Shown here piece after piece: positions 9,069-18,980 of a stretch of DNA of 64,000 nt. The DNA comes from Oscillospiraceae bacterium (GTDB lineage Bacteria; Bacillota; Clostridia; Saccharofermentanales; Fastidiosipilaceae): the NCBI GenBank assembly GCA_028704415.1, contig JAQWFM010000003.1, positions 1 to 64,000 of the forward strand, in the 5' to 3' direction. How positions within the stretch are numbered: position 1 is the first letter of the stretch; the number at the start of each line of letters is the position of its first letter. A program made the position numbers and the translations under genes. The notes beneath the pieces are model-generated. The model had not been told where the DNA came from. It saw only the letters and a program-made list of their open reading frames with translations, and searched no databases.

Positions 9069-10268
9069 TCATTTGGTGCTCTGATCAGTTATCTCCCGGA
9101 GTGCAGCCGCACTCAGGGGGTTCAGGGTCTGGCCATCGACGGCCAGATGGTGCTCCACTGCTTTCAGGCAGGCAGCGACGGCCTGGTCCAAATTGGTTTC
9201 AGCCAGCTGCCTGAGCGGAGCCAAATCGCCGTAAGTTCTGCCCGGTTCCAGTTTATCCGCCAGATATATCACCTTTTCTAGCGGCGAAGCCCCTGCTCTT
9301 AAGACGGTATGATAACAGATTGCCAGCTCAATTGCTTGATCGTGAATATTAAACAGCTTAGCTAAAAGCCGGGCGGCTACCGGTCCGTGCCAGGCAGCTT
9401 CACTGTGCTGCATCTCGGCCGGGATCGGCAGAGACCACTCCTGCCGGAGCCGGGGAGTCTGCTCCTTGGCAAAATCATGTAATAAGGCTGCAACCGCAGT
9501 CTGATCCGGGTTGACGCCAAAGCGGCTGGCCAACTGCAGCGCATAAAACATCGTATCCAAAGAATGGATGATCCTGGGAACATGAATATAATTGTATAGT
9601 TTAGCCTCATATTCAGGCAGCCGGTTTCTGACGGCCGGACTAACCGTGTCCAGTATTTTTTCTTTCTGATAGAGCTGGTGCTTTTGGATAAAAGCAGCTA
9701 CCTTTGGGTTTAAGCTGGCCCAGGCGCTGTCATCATGCCGGGCTATCCGGGCTCGAATATCATGGGAAGCGTCCTCCGCCAGTGCCTGGCCAAGGAATAC
9801 ATAGCGCAGCCCCAGAGTCTGCTGCAGTCTCCGGGCTGCTGACTCAGCCTGGCTCGGATCAGTTCCCCGGCGGGGCGCAATAGCCAGCGTAACCAGTTTC
9901 AGCAACTCCGCCACATCATACCATCGGGTCAGATCTTTCAGGATATCCGAACCGCAGAGTAAATATATCTGATCGCCTGTATCTAAACCTGCTTTAATCT
10001 GTGCAATGGTTTCATAGGTAAAAGAAGGTTTAAGCCGGCGAACCTCTATCTGTGATATTTCAGTATCAGCCTGGCCGGCAAAGGCCAGCTCACACATCCG
10101 GTAGCGATAAGTCATGGAGCTTACACCCGCCGCGGCCTTGTGATAGGGATTACCCGCCGGCATGACCAGTACCCGGTCCAGCCGCAGCTGGCGACGCGCC
10201 AGGTCAGTCAAAGCAGCATGACTCAGATGCACCGGATCAAAGGTTCCGCCAAAATAGCCCAGGCGCAT
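9069..10268 (-). CDS. nadD: NadD-YqeK fusion: nicotinate-nucleotide adenylyltransferase + HD-domain YqeK
   Basis: N-terminus GYFGGTFDPVHLSHAAL; C-terminal half with LLHDFAKE, HGPVAARLL, CYHTVL, YLADKLEPGR. Confidence 0.9.
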   Translation of the reverse strand: MRLGYFGGTFDPVHLSHAALTDLARRQLRLDRVLVMPAGNPYHKAAAGVSSMTYRYRMCELAFAGQADTEISQIEVRRLKPSFTYETIAQIKAGLDTGDQIYLLCGSDILKDLTRWYDVAELLKLVTLAIAPRRGTDPSQAESAARRLQQTLGLRYVFLGQALAEDASHDIRARIARHDDSAWASLNPKVAAFIQKHQLYQKEKILDTVSPAVRNRLPEYEAKLYNYIHVPRIIHSLDTMFYALQLASRFGVNPDQTAVAALLHDFAKEQTPRLRQEWSLPIPAEMQHSEAAWHGPVAARLLAKLFNIHDQAIELAICYHTVLRAGASPLEKVIYLADKLEPGRTYGDLAPLRQLAETNLDQAVAACLKAVEHHLAVDGQTLNPLSAAALREITDQSTK

Positions 10269-11572
10269 CAGCGCGCCCCCTTAATCAGCGGATTATCTGC
10301 GCCGCCAATATCCTGGCGATAATAGGCTTGCTCAAAACGAATGTCTCGCACAGCCTGATAAGCCTGGCGGATCGCGTCAGCTAAGTGAGGAGCGGTAGCC
10401 ACCACATCCAGCACCCTGCCTCCCGCTGTTACCAGCCGTCCCTGGGCGTCAAGCGCGGTCCCCGCCTGGTATACCGTCACCCCTGAAAGCTGCTCCGCGG
10501 TTTCCAGGCCGTGAATTATCTTCCCCTTCTGGTAGGGGCCGGGATATCCGCCTGACGTCATAACAACACAACAGCTGGCCTCAGTCTGCCACTTAATGTC
10601 CATAGTGTCGAGCGTACCGGCCACGCAAGCTTCCAGAATATCCAGCAAATCAGTCTGCAGCAGTGGTAAAACAGTCTGGCATTCCGGATCGCCAAAGCGG
10701 GCATTGTATTCGATAACTTTGGGGCCCTGCTGCGTCAGCATCAGGCCCACATATAATACCCCGCAAAACGGCGTATAACGCTCCCGCATCAGTTGTAAAG
10801 TCGGCTCAATAATCTGCTGACGGATCACCCGCCACTCGTCCTCAGTCAGCCTGGCTCCGGGCACGACAACCCCCATGCCGCCGGTATTGGGCCCCTGATC
10901 GCCATCCCGGGCTCGCTTATGATCACGCGAAGGCGGCATCAGCGCATAATGAATCCCATCAGTAAACAGCAGCACGGTCAGTTCCGGCCCGCTCAGACAT
11001 TCCTCAAACAACAAGGTATTGCCAGCCTGGCCAAAGGCATGCTGATCCATAAGATATGAAACCGCCTCCTGAGCTTCAGCCCGGTTCTGGCAGATAAATA
11101 CGCCTTTGCCCAGGGCCAGACCATCGGCTTTGACCACAACCGGGAGGTCGCAGGTCTGTACATAAGCCCGGGCGGCCTCCAGCTGATCGCAGCTGACCGC
11201 CCGGGCTGTCGGTATACCGGCCTCACGCATCACCGTCTTGGCAAAGGACTTGCTGCTTTCAAGTCGGGCCGCGGCCTGTCTGGGACCAAACGCCGTTATG
11301 CCGGCTTCCTGCAGCCGGTCAGTCAGGCCCAGCGCCAGGGGATCATCCGGAGCCACCACCACCAGATCAGCCTGCAGTTCCTGAGCCAGTTTGACTTGTC
11401 CTGCCAGATCCGTTGCGGCAACCGGCGCGGTTTGCGCAAAATCCATAACACCCGCATTACCGGGGGCCACCACCACCTGACTGACCCGCGGGCTTTGCGC
11501 CAGCTGTCTGGCCAGCGCGGCTTCTCTTCCGCCGCCCCCGACTACTATGACCGTGTTATTCAATGCTTTCAT
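10268..11572 (-). CDS. purD: Phosphoribosylamine-glycine ligase
   Basis: VVGGGGREAALARQL, LPVVVKADGLALGKGVF, FGDPECQTVLPLL. Confidence 0.95.
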   Translation of the reverse strand: MKALNNTVIVVGGGGREAALARQLAQSPRVSQVVVAPGNAGVMDFAQTAPVAATDLAGQVKLAQELQADLVVVAPDDPLALGLTDRLQEAGITAFGPRQAAARLESSKSFAKTVMREAGIPTARAVSCDQLEAARAYVQTCDLPVVVKADGLALGKGVFICQNRAEAQEAVSYLMDQHAFGQAGNTLLFEECLSGPELTVLLFTDGIHYALMPPSRDHKRARDGDQGPNTGGMGVVVPGARLTEDEWRVIRQQIIEPTLQLMRERYTPFCGVLYVGLMLTQQGPKVIEYNARFGDPECQTVLPLLQTDLLDILEACVAGTLDTMDIKWQTEASCCVVMTSGGYPGPYQKGKIIHGLETAEQLSGVTVYQAGTALDAQGRLVTAGGRVLDVVATAPHLADAIRQAYQAVRDIRFEQAYYRQDIGGADNPLIKGAR

Positions 11573-11634
11573 TCCGCTAAGCTTACCTCCTGTACACTCT
11601 CAGATCATCCTGCGGCAGCGTCGGATGGCCGGTA

Positions 11635-13197
11635 TCAGTGTCTGAAATGTCTGGTTCCGGTCATCAGCATGCAGAGGTGCAGTTCATCACACGCTTTGAC
11701 TGAATCCTGATCTTTCAGCGAGCCGCCCGGCTGCACTACCGTTTTAATGCCGTAGCTGGCCGCCAATCTGACACAATCATCAAAAGGAAAGAAGGCATCA
11801 GAAGCCAGCACCGCGCCGCGAGCCTTATCCCCTGCCTGTTTTAAGGCAATCTCAGCGGCGGTAATCCGGTTGACCTGGCCGGGTCCGATCCCCAGAGTCT
11901 GCTCATTTTTCACCACGCAAATGCCATTGGATTTGACATGTTTTACCACGGTCATACCAAAGGCCGCATCTTTCCAATCCTCGCGTCCCGGCTGGACCTG
12001 AGTGACGCAGCGCAAGGCTGCCTCATCCCAAAGCGTGTTATCGGCCGTCTGAATTAAGAGGCCGTCATAAACGCTTTTGTAGATCATTTGCCCCTTAATG
12101 GCACCGCTTTGCAGCTCAGGCAGCTGGAGCAGGCGGATATTTTTCTTTTTTTCCAGAATGGCCAGAGCCTGTGCGCTAAAAGACGGTGCCAGGACAATTT
12201 CCAGGAATATGTGAGACATCTTTTCAGCCATGGCTGCATCTACTTCGCGATTGGCCGCTATAATCCCACCAAAAATGGACACCGGATCAGCTTCATAGGC
12301 CTTATCCCAGGCTTCATCCAGGGTATCCCTTACGGCAATGCCACAAGGATTGGCGTGCTTGACTGCCACGACTGCCGGCCGGTCAAACTCTCTGAGCATG
12401 GCCAGCGCGGCATCCGCATCCGATATGTTGTTATAGCTCAGTTCTTTTCCGTGCAGTTGCACTGCGCCCGGTAACGAGCCCTGATGCAGCAGAGGCACTC
12501 TGTAAAAAGCCGCAGACTGGTGGCTGTTTTCGCCATAACGCAGATCCTGCTGCTTTTCAAAAGTCAGGGTCAATTGGTCCGGGAAGCGCTTTGCCGCAGC
12601 CGGTTCAGCCTCTTTGGCCGTCTGGCCGCGGAAATAATCCGCAATCAGACTGTCATAAGCCGCGGTATGCGCAAAGACTTTGGCCGCCAATGCCTGGCGG
12701 AAAGCAATGGTCGTTTCACCAGTCGTCTGCAACTGAGCCAAAACCCGGGGATAATCCGCCGGATCGCAGACGACCGTTACGGCAGCGTGATTCTTGGCTG
12801 CCGCCCGCAGCAAGGTAGGGCCGCCGATATCAATGTTTTCTATACAGTCTGCAAAACTGGCGTCAGGGCGGCTGACAGTTTGCTTAAAAGGATATAGGTT
12901 AACTGCAACCAGATCGATTGGCGCAATGCCCAGCTTCTGAAGCGTCTCCAGATGCTCCGGAAGCTCACGGCGGGCTAAAATGCCGGCATGAATAGCGGGA
13001 TGCAGGGTCTTGACCCGGCCATCCAGGCACTCAGGAAAACCGGTTATCTCAGCTACATCTGTTACCGGCAGGCCATAGCCTCTTAAGGCTGCCGCGGTAC
13101 CACCGGTTGACAGTAACTGCCAGCCTGCTTGAATCAAGCCGCGGGAGAAGGCTTCCAGGCCTTGTTTATCTGATACACTAATCAATGCTCGTTTCAT
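11635..13197 (-). CDS. purH: Bifunctional AICAR formyltransferase/IMP cyclohydrolase
   Basis: Start re-assigned to MKRALISVSDKQGLEAFSRGL; YGENSHQSAAFYR, AVKHANPCGIAV, FFPFDD motifs. Confidence 0.95.
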   Translation of the reverse strand: MKRALISVSDKQGLEAFSRGLIQAGWQLLSTGGTAAALRGYGLPVTDVAEITGFPECLDGRVKTLHPAIHAGILARRELPEHLETLQKLGIAPIDLVAVNLYPFKQTVSRPDASFADCIENIDIGGPTLLRAAAKNHAAVTVVCDPADYPRVLAQLQTTGETTIAFRQALAAKVFAHTAAYDSLIADYFRGQTAKEAEPAAAKRFPDQLTLTFEKQQDLRYGENSHQSAAFYRVPLLHQGSLPGAVQLHGKELSYNNISDADAALAMLREFDRPAVVAVKHANPCGIAVRDTLDEAWDKAYEADPVSIFGGIIAANREVDAAMAEKMSHIFLEIVLAPSFSAQALAILEKKKNIRLLQLPELQSGAIKGQMIYKSVYDGLLIQTADNTLWDEAALRCVTQVQPGREDWKDAAFGMTVVKHVKSNGICVVKNEQTLGIGPGQVNRITAAEIALKQAGDKARGAVLASDAFFPFDDCVRLAASYGIKTVVQPGGSLKDQDSVKACDELHLCMLMTGTRHFRH

Positions 13198-13270
13198 TTC
13201 CTCTGATCCTTTCTGTTTGAAACCGGAGGCGCCAGCCGCAGTACAGCCTGTCCATCCGGCTGATATGCTA

Positions 13271-13936
13271 TCAATCGGGCTGGACCTGTTGTTTAGTGAT
13301 GTAGACCCGACCGTCCTTCCAGAGCACACGGTTTTCCGCAATCGCCCGGACACAAGCGGGCAGGATGATCCATTCGGCCTCCCGCATAACCCGGGCCTGC
13401 AGCAGTTCAGGGGTGTCCTCCGGCTGAACCGCAACCGGTTTTTGCAGCAAAATCGGGCCGTGGTCATAGGCCGCGTCCACAAAATGCACAGTAGCCCCGG
13501 TTATTTTACAGCCATAATCCAGCACTCCCTGATGCGGGCGCAGGCCATAAAAGCCTGAGCCGCCAAAACTGGGTAAGAGCGACGGATGAATGTTAATAAT
13601 CCGGCGATCATAATGATGAATAAAATCCGGACCCAGCCTGGTCAAAAAGCCCGCCAATACCACCAGATCCGGCTGATAAACGGCCAGCGTTTGCAGCAGC
13701 GCCGCATCATAGGCAGCCTGAGAGGGATAGCTTTTGCGACTGACCACCGCCGCCGGTAAGCCGGCCGCCTTTGCCCGGTCCAAAGCCAGGGTCTGGGGCC
13801 GGGACGCAATCACCGCGCATAACCTGGCCGGTCCCAGCTGCTGTTCCTGCTGACTTTTAATCAGCGCCGCCAGATTGGTACCGCCGCCTGACACCAGAAC
13901 CGCGACCTTAAAGTTGCCAGATCTGACCCCGGGCAT
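13271..13936 (-). CDS. purN: Phosphoribosylglycinamide formyltransferase
   Basis: VAVLVSGGGTNLAALI, INIHPSLLPSFGG, GATVHFVDAAYDHGPIL. Confidence 0.94.
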   Translation of the reverse strand: MPGVRSGNFKVAVLVSGGGTNLAALIKSQQEQQLGPARLCAVIASRPQTLALDRAKAAGLPAAVVSRKSYPSQAAYDAALLQTLAVYQPDLVVLAGFLTRLGPDFIHHYDRRIINIHPSLLPSFGGSGFYGLRPHQGVLDYGCKITGATVHFVDAAYDHGPILLQKPVAVQPEDTPELLQARVMREAEWIILPACVRAIAENRVLWKDGRVYITKQQVQPD

Positions 13937-15438
13937 TACCTGGCCTCCCCGGCGGCGGACAAAAACGCTGCAGCCGCTGCGTCGGTCTCAGGATAGCCCT
14001 GAGCGGCCAGATCGACTTTTTTCAAATCGGCCATGGCGCGTTTAGGCGCACCAGCCGGGAAGCTGCCGTCAAAGCAGCTGCTGCAGCAGCCCATTGTGAG
14101 GCCCTTAAGACTGTGTTTTAAACCGGCTAAACTTAAAAACGCCAGGCTGTCTGCCTCAATGAGTTGCCGCAACGCCTCCCGGCTCATATGACTGGCAGAA
14201 AGCTCTTCCTGAGCAGGGGTGTCAATGCCATAGTAGCAGGGATAGGCAACCGGGGGCGAAGCAACCCGCATGTGCACTTCAAGCGCTCCGGCTTGCTTGA
14301 GCATGTTAATCACGTGCCGGGTCGTCGTCCCCCTCACGACCGAATCATCTACCATAACCAGACGTTTACCCTTAACCGAAGGCGCCAGCGCGCTGAATTT
14401 CATGGAAACAGCTAATTCCCGCTGCATCTGGGTGGGCTGGATAAAAGTACGGCCGACATAGCGGTTTTTGAGGATACCCTGAGCGTAAGGTAAGCCGCTG
14501 GCTTCCGCAAAGCCCATGGCGGCCGTCAGGCCAGAATCAGGCGCTCCGATTACCAGATCAGCCGTCGCCGGTGCCTGAGCAGCTAACGCTTTACCGGCCT
14601 CATAGCGGGAGGCAAACACATTACAGCCGTCAATGGTGCTGTCGGGGCGGGCAAAGTAGACAAATTCAAACAGGCATAACCTGCCGGCTGCCCGACAGCT
14701 TTCCGCTTCCCCGCTTTGCATCCGTTCCGAAGCTAAACCGTGTTTGGAAATCGTCACCACTTCGCCCGGGTCAATATCCCGGATAAAGGTGCCGCCGATG
14801 GCCTGAATCGCACAGGATTCAGAGGCCAGGATATACGCATTGTCCAGCCGGCCCAAACACAGCGGGCGGATGCCCAGGGGGTCACGGACGCCAATCACTT
14901 TGCCGGCCGTCATAATGGTCAGTGAATAGGATCCCTTAAGCTCTGCCATCATCATAAACACCGCGTCTTCAATCCGGTTTGTCAGGATCCGGTTACGGGC
15001 CAGTAAAGACAGCATAACTTCTGAATCTGAGGTCGTCTGGAAGACTGCGCCGTTATCTTCAAGCCGGCTGCGCAGTTCCTCCGCGTTGGTGATGGTGCCG
15101 TTATGAGCCAGGGCAATCTGCCCGGTTCTTGACTTAATCAGTAAGGGCATGGCCAGCCCCGCGCCCAGGCCGCCTTGCGTCGGGTAGCGGACATGCCCGA
15201 TGGCCGCAAAACCCGGCATCAGATTCAGCGTCATTTCATCAAAAACTTCTACTACCAGCCCTTCCTCTTTATGTAGAAATAGCTTGCCCTGGTTATTGAC
15301 ACAGATCCCGGCGCTTTCCTGCCCCCGGTGCTGCAGTGCGAACAATCCGTAATAAGCCATTCTGGCGGCATCCTCGCGTTGCTGCGACACATCAAATATG
15401 CCGTAGACCCCGCACTCATCATGTAGCTTATCTGACAT
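13936..15438 (-). CDS. purF: Amidophosphoribosyltransferase
   Basis: DECGVYGIFD, LQHRGQESAGI, VMVDDSVVRGTTTRHVI PRPP motif; TAATG overlap with purN. Confidence 0.95.
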   Translation of the reverse strand: MSDKLHDECGVYGIFDVSQQREDAARMAYYGLFALQHRGQESAGICVNNQGKLFLHKEEGLVVEVFDEMTLNLMPGFAAIGHVRYPTQGGLGAGLAMPLLIKSRTGQIALAHNGTITNAEELRSRLEDNGAVFQTTSDSEVMLSLLARNRILTNRIEDAVFMMMAELKGSYSLTIMTAGKVIGVRDPLGIRPLCLGRLDNAYILASESCAIQAIGGTFIRDIDPGEVVTISKHGLASERMQSGEAESCRAAGRLCLFEFVYFARPDSTIDGCNVFASRYEAGKALAAQAPATADLVIGAPDSGLTAAMGFAEASGLPYAQGILKNRYVGRTFIQPTQMQRELAVSMKFSALAPSVKGKRLVMVDDSVVRGTTTRHVINMLKQAGALEVHMRVASPPVAYPCYYGIDTPAQEELSASHMSREALRQLIEADSLAFLSLAGLKHSLKGLTMGCCSSCFDGSFPAGAPKRAMADLKKVDLAAQGYPETDAAAAAFLSAAGEAR

Positions 15439-15450
15439 TCGGACCTCCGC

Positions 15451-15957
15451 TCAGACTAAACCATCCTCAGCCAATTGCGTGGCTAAGCTGCGGTCTTTGG
15501 TTTCAACCTTATCTTTTAACTCCAGCTTATAGGCTTCCAGACATGCCGCCAAATGCTTATCCTCCAGCGCCAGAATCTGAGCAGCCAGAATCGCCGCGTT
15601 AACTGCGCCGTTAATGGCTACGGTAGCAACCGGAATGCCCGTGGGCATCTGTACCTCAGCCAGGAGCGCATCCACCCCCGCCAATGGTCCTGCGGCCAGC
15701 GGAACGCCAATGACCGGCAAGGTAGTGCTGGCAGCCAGGACACCGGGCAGATGCGCAGCCAGACCTGCGGCGGCAATGATAACGCCAAAACCCCGGGATT
15801 TAGCGTCCGCTGCCAGCTGCACCGCTTTTTGCGGCGTTCGATGTGCCGAACAAATATGGGTTTCAAACGGCATGCCCCAGGTCTGTAATTGTTTGAGACC
15901 GTTTTTCATAACCGCGTAATCTGAATCGCTGCCCATAATGACCAGAACTGATTTCAT
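15451..15957 (-). CDS. purE: N5-carboxyaminoimidazole ribonucleotide mutase
   Basis: Start re-assigned to MKSVLVIMGSDSDYAVMKNG; SAHRTPQKA; IIAAAGLAAHLPGVLAASTTLPVIGVPL. Confidence 0.94.
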   Translation of the reverse strand: MKSVLVIMGSDSDYAVMKNGLKQLQTWGMPFETHICSAHRTPQKAVQLAADAKSRGFGVIIAAAGLAAHLPGVLAASTTLPVIGVPLAAGPLAGVDALLAEVQMPTGIPVATVAINGAVNAAILAAQILALEDKHLAACLEAYKLELKDKVETKDRSLATQLAEDGLV

Positions 15958-15988
15958 GTTTATCCCCCTGTTGTAATAGAGCTTATAT

Positions 15989-17119
15989 TTAAACCTGATC
16001 CGCGCCTGCCAGTTCATTTTTAACATTCATCGTCAGGTAGGCATTAATAAAACCGTCCAGGTGCCCGTCCATCACGGCAGCCACATCACTCTCCTCATAG
16101 CCGCTGCGGTGGTCCTTGACCATGGTATAAGGGCAGAACACATATGAACGGATCTGACTTCCCCAGGCATTAGACATCTGATCCCCCTTAAGGTCATCAA
16201 TCTGATCCAGATGTTTTGACTTAGCCAGCGCAAAAAGTCTTGATTTCAGCATGGCCATGGCCGTGTCGCGGTTCTGGAACTGGGACCGCTCTGCCTGGCA
16301 GCTGACCACAATGCCGGTCGGAATATGCGTCAGCCGTACCGCGGAAGATGTCTTATTGACGTGCTGACCGCCGGCGCCGGAAGAACGGAATACATCCATT
16401 TTTATATCCTCCGGCCGGATTTCAATCTTTATCGTATCATCCAGCTCCGGCAGTATTTCACAACTGGCAAAGGATGTATGCCGGCGGCCGGAGGAATCAA
16501 AGGGCGAAATCCGCACCAGCCGGTGCACCCCCATTTCTGATTTCAAATAGCCATAGGCATTTTCCCCGGAGATGAGCAGGCTGCAGCTTTTAAGCCCGGC
16601 GGTTTCGCCGGGCAGTTCATCCAGCACTTTCACTTCCATCTCATGATCATCCGCCCAGCGCAGGTACATCCGTTCCAGCATCTCTGCCCAGTCCATCGCC
16701 TCTGTACCGCCCTCCCCGGCATGCAGTGTCAGGATGGCGTTATGGTCGTCATATTCCCCGGTAAAGAGCGTCTCCAGGCGCAAATGGTCAATCTCTTGCC
16801 TCAGTCTGGCGGTTCCCTGACTGACTTCCTCAACCTCGCCCAGGTCCTCCGCCTCATTGGCCAGATCAATCAGCAGCAGTAACTCCTCCCGCTGATGTTC
16901 CAGAGCCCGGAAACGCGAAACTTTACGGCGCATATGCGTGATTTGGGTCTGCACCTTTTGCGCGTTTTCCGTATCATTCCAAAAATCAGGCTCCTGAGCA
17001 CGAGCCTCCAGCTCAGATGCTTCATCCTCCGTCCGTTCAATATAAAGAGCGGCCTTTAAATCCTGCAGCTCTGCTTCCATCCGTGTCAGATCCTGTTTAT
17101 AAGCATCATATTCCAGCAT
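15989..17119 (-). CDS. prfB: Peptide chain release factor 2, single reading frame
   Basis: RSSGAGGQHVNKTSSAVRLTHIPTGI (GGQ), EARAQEPDFWND; ORF continuous through the region where the frameshift normally lies. Confidence 0.93.
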   Translation of the reverse strand: MLEYDAYKQDLTRMEAELQDLKAALYIERTEDEASELEARAQEPDFWNDTENAQKVQTQITHMRRKVSRFRALEHQREELLLLIDLANEAEDLGEVEEVSQGTARLRQEIDHLRLETLFTGEYDDHNAILTLHAGEGGTEAMDWAEMLERMYLRWADDHEMEVKVLDELPGETAGLKSCSLLISGENAYGYLKSEMGVHRLVRISPFDSSGRRHTSFASCEILPELDDTIKIEIRPEDIKMDVFRSSGAGGQHVNKTSSAVRLTHIPTGIVVSCQAERSQFQNRDTAMAMLKSRLFALAKSKHLDQIDDLKGDQMSNAWGSQIRSYVFCPYTMVKDHRSGYEESDVAAVMDGHLDGFINAYLTMNVKNELAGADQV

Positions 17120-18338
17120 GCGCTTGTCTTTCCTGTTCCTTATAATTTGATGTCCTTTGCCGGGCTACAAAATCAGCCATCCGGCACATAGCGGTTTCTA
17201 TATTTTCCAGCGAAGCGGCGTAACTGATCCGGACATAACCTTCAGCACAGCTGCCAAACGCGGTTCCGGGCACCACGGCGACCTTTTGGTCAAACAGCAG
17301 CTGTTCGCAAAATGCCTCCGAGGAGAGGCCGGTGCTGCGGATATCCGGAAACACATAAAAGGCCCCGCCCGGTTCAAAGCAAGGCAACCCCATATCCTGC
17401 AGTCGGCGCAGTAATACGCGCCGACGGCCGTCATACTCATCCCGCATCTCCCGGACCAGATCCTCACTGTGCCGCAAGGCTTCAAGCGCCGCATATTGCG
17501 CCAGGGTCGGAGCACTCATGATAACATACTGATGAATTTTATTCATAGCCGCAATCACTGCCGCCGGCGCCATAGCGTAGCCCAGTCTCCAGCCTGTCAT
17601 GGCAAAGGCCTTGGAAAATCCGCCAATTACCACGCAACGTGATTTCAACTCTGGAAGGGCCGCCGGAGAAGTAAACGTATTGGGCGCGTAGGTCAGTTCC
17701 GCGTACAGCTCATCACTGATCACCGCAATATCCGGATGCGCCCGCAGCACCGGCAGCAACGCCTCCAGGTCCTGCCGGTTCATAACTGCTCCGGTAGGAT
17801 TATTGGGGTAGGCCATGATCAGTAGTTTGGTCCTGGCGGTAATGGCAGCTTCCAGCTGCCGGGGCTGCAGTTTAAAGTCAAAATCTGCCGACAGCGGAAT
17901 AGGCCGGGGGGTGGCGCCGGCCAGCTTCACGCAGGCGTTATAAGCTACATAGGCAGGTTCGGGCACTAAAACTTCTTCCCCCGGATTAATTAAAGCCCTG
18001 ACCGCGTCATCAATGGCCTCACTGCCCCCCACTGTGATCATGATTTCCTTTTGCGGGTCATAGCTAAGCTCAAAACGGCGTTTCACATAATCGGATACCG
18101 CCTGCCGCAGTTCTTTCATCCCCTGATTAGCCGTGTAATGGGTGCGACCGCTCTCAAGGGAGTAAATACCGGCTTCCCGCACCGTCCAGGGCGTCACAAA
18201 ATCCGGCTCGCCAATGGATAAGGAAATCACTTCGCCTTTCATTTCATTAGCCAGATCAAAAAAGCGGCGAATACCGGAAGGGGGAATAGACTGCACCCGA
18301 TCTGACAGGCGCGGGGACTCTGGTTTGGTCAAACTCAT
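17106..18338 (-). CDS. PLP-dependent aminotransferase class I/II
   Basis: SLSIGEPDFVTPWTV, YPNNPTGAVMN, GGFSKAFAMTGWRLGY. Confidence 0.92.
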   Translation of the reverse strand: MSLTKPESPRLSDRVQSIPPSGIRRFFDLANEMKGEVISLSIGEPDFVTPWTVREAGIYSLESGRTHYTANQGMKELRQAVSDYVKRRFELSYDPQKEIMITVGGSEAIDDAVRALINPGEEVLVPEPAYVAYNACVKLAGATPRPIPLSADFDFKLQPRQLEAAITARTKLLIMAYPNNPTGAVMNRQDLEALLPVLRAHPDIAVISDELYAELTYAPNTFTSPAALPELKSRCVVIGGFSKAFAMTGWRLGYAMAPAAVIAAMNKIHQYVIMSAPTLAQYAALEALRHSEDLVREMRDEYDGRRRVLLRRLQDMGLPCFEPGGAFYVFPDIRSTGLSSEAFCEQLLFDQKVAVVPGTAFGSCAEGYVRISYAASLENIETAMCRMADFVARQRTSNYKEQERQAHAGI

Positions 18339-18901
18339 AGAACCATGACCTCACGTTCATCATCTGAGGGTGATTTAAGGATATGGCCTTCCATTTTATA
18401 TTTCTTTAAAATGAAATGGGTGCGGGTAGACAGCACCTCATCAATGACAGCAATCTTTTCAGACACAAAGTGGGAGACGTCCCTGAGGCTGTGCCCTTCA
18501 ACGGTCACCAGCAAGTCATAATCCCCGCTCATCAGGTAGCAGGAGTTCACCTCCGGGAAATTGTAAATCCGCTGGGCGATACGGTCAAAGCCCCGGTCCC
18601 GCTGCGGGGTTACTCTGACTTCAATCAGGCCGGTCACCGCTTCCCGGTCCCGTTTCATCCAGTCAATCAGAGCGCCATAGCCCAGGATGATCTGCTGTTT
18701 TTCCATCTGAGTGATCACTTCTTTAATTGCGGCAGTCTCCGTCCCCATCATGACCGCCAGTTCCTCCGGGCTAATCTTAGCGTTGTCTTTAAGCACCCGG
18801 AGGACCCGATCCTCCAGCCGGCTGTGATCCACGGCCGCTGAATTGGCCACGGCCGCAGCTGCCTGGGCCTGATTGTCCTGGTCTCGATTTTCTTTTGCCA
18901 T
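18335..18901 (-). CDS. Lrp/AsnC-family transcriptional regulator
   Basis: HTH followed by RAM domain: GLIEVRVTPQRDRGFDRIAQRIYNFPEVNSCYLMSGDYDLLVTVEG; start re-assigned to MAKENRDQD. Confidence 0.88.
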   Translation of the reverse strand: MAKENRDQDNQAQAAAAVANSAAVDHSRLEDRVLRVLKDNAKISPEELAVMMGTETAAIKEVITQMEKQQIILGYGALIDWMKRDREAVTGLIEVRVTPQRDRGFDRIAQRIYNFPEVNSCYLMSGDYDLLVTVEGHSLRDVSHFVSEKIAVIDEVLSTRTHFILKKYKMEGHILKSPSDDEREVMVL

Positions 18902-18980
18902 AAGTTTATCCTCCAATAATATTTCGCCTGAGTGATATTTACGCGGACTTGAGCGAATGGCCGCCTGGCAGCACTTTCGC

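Noticed and set aside
11396-13482. N-terminal extension of the purH ORF (MWTRPMTTARF...)
   Set aside because: The extension is an out-of-frame read of purN; the conserved PurH start MKRALISVSDKQGLE fits the family.
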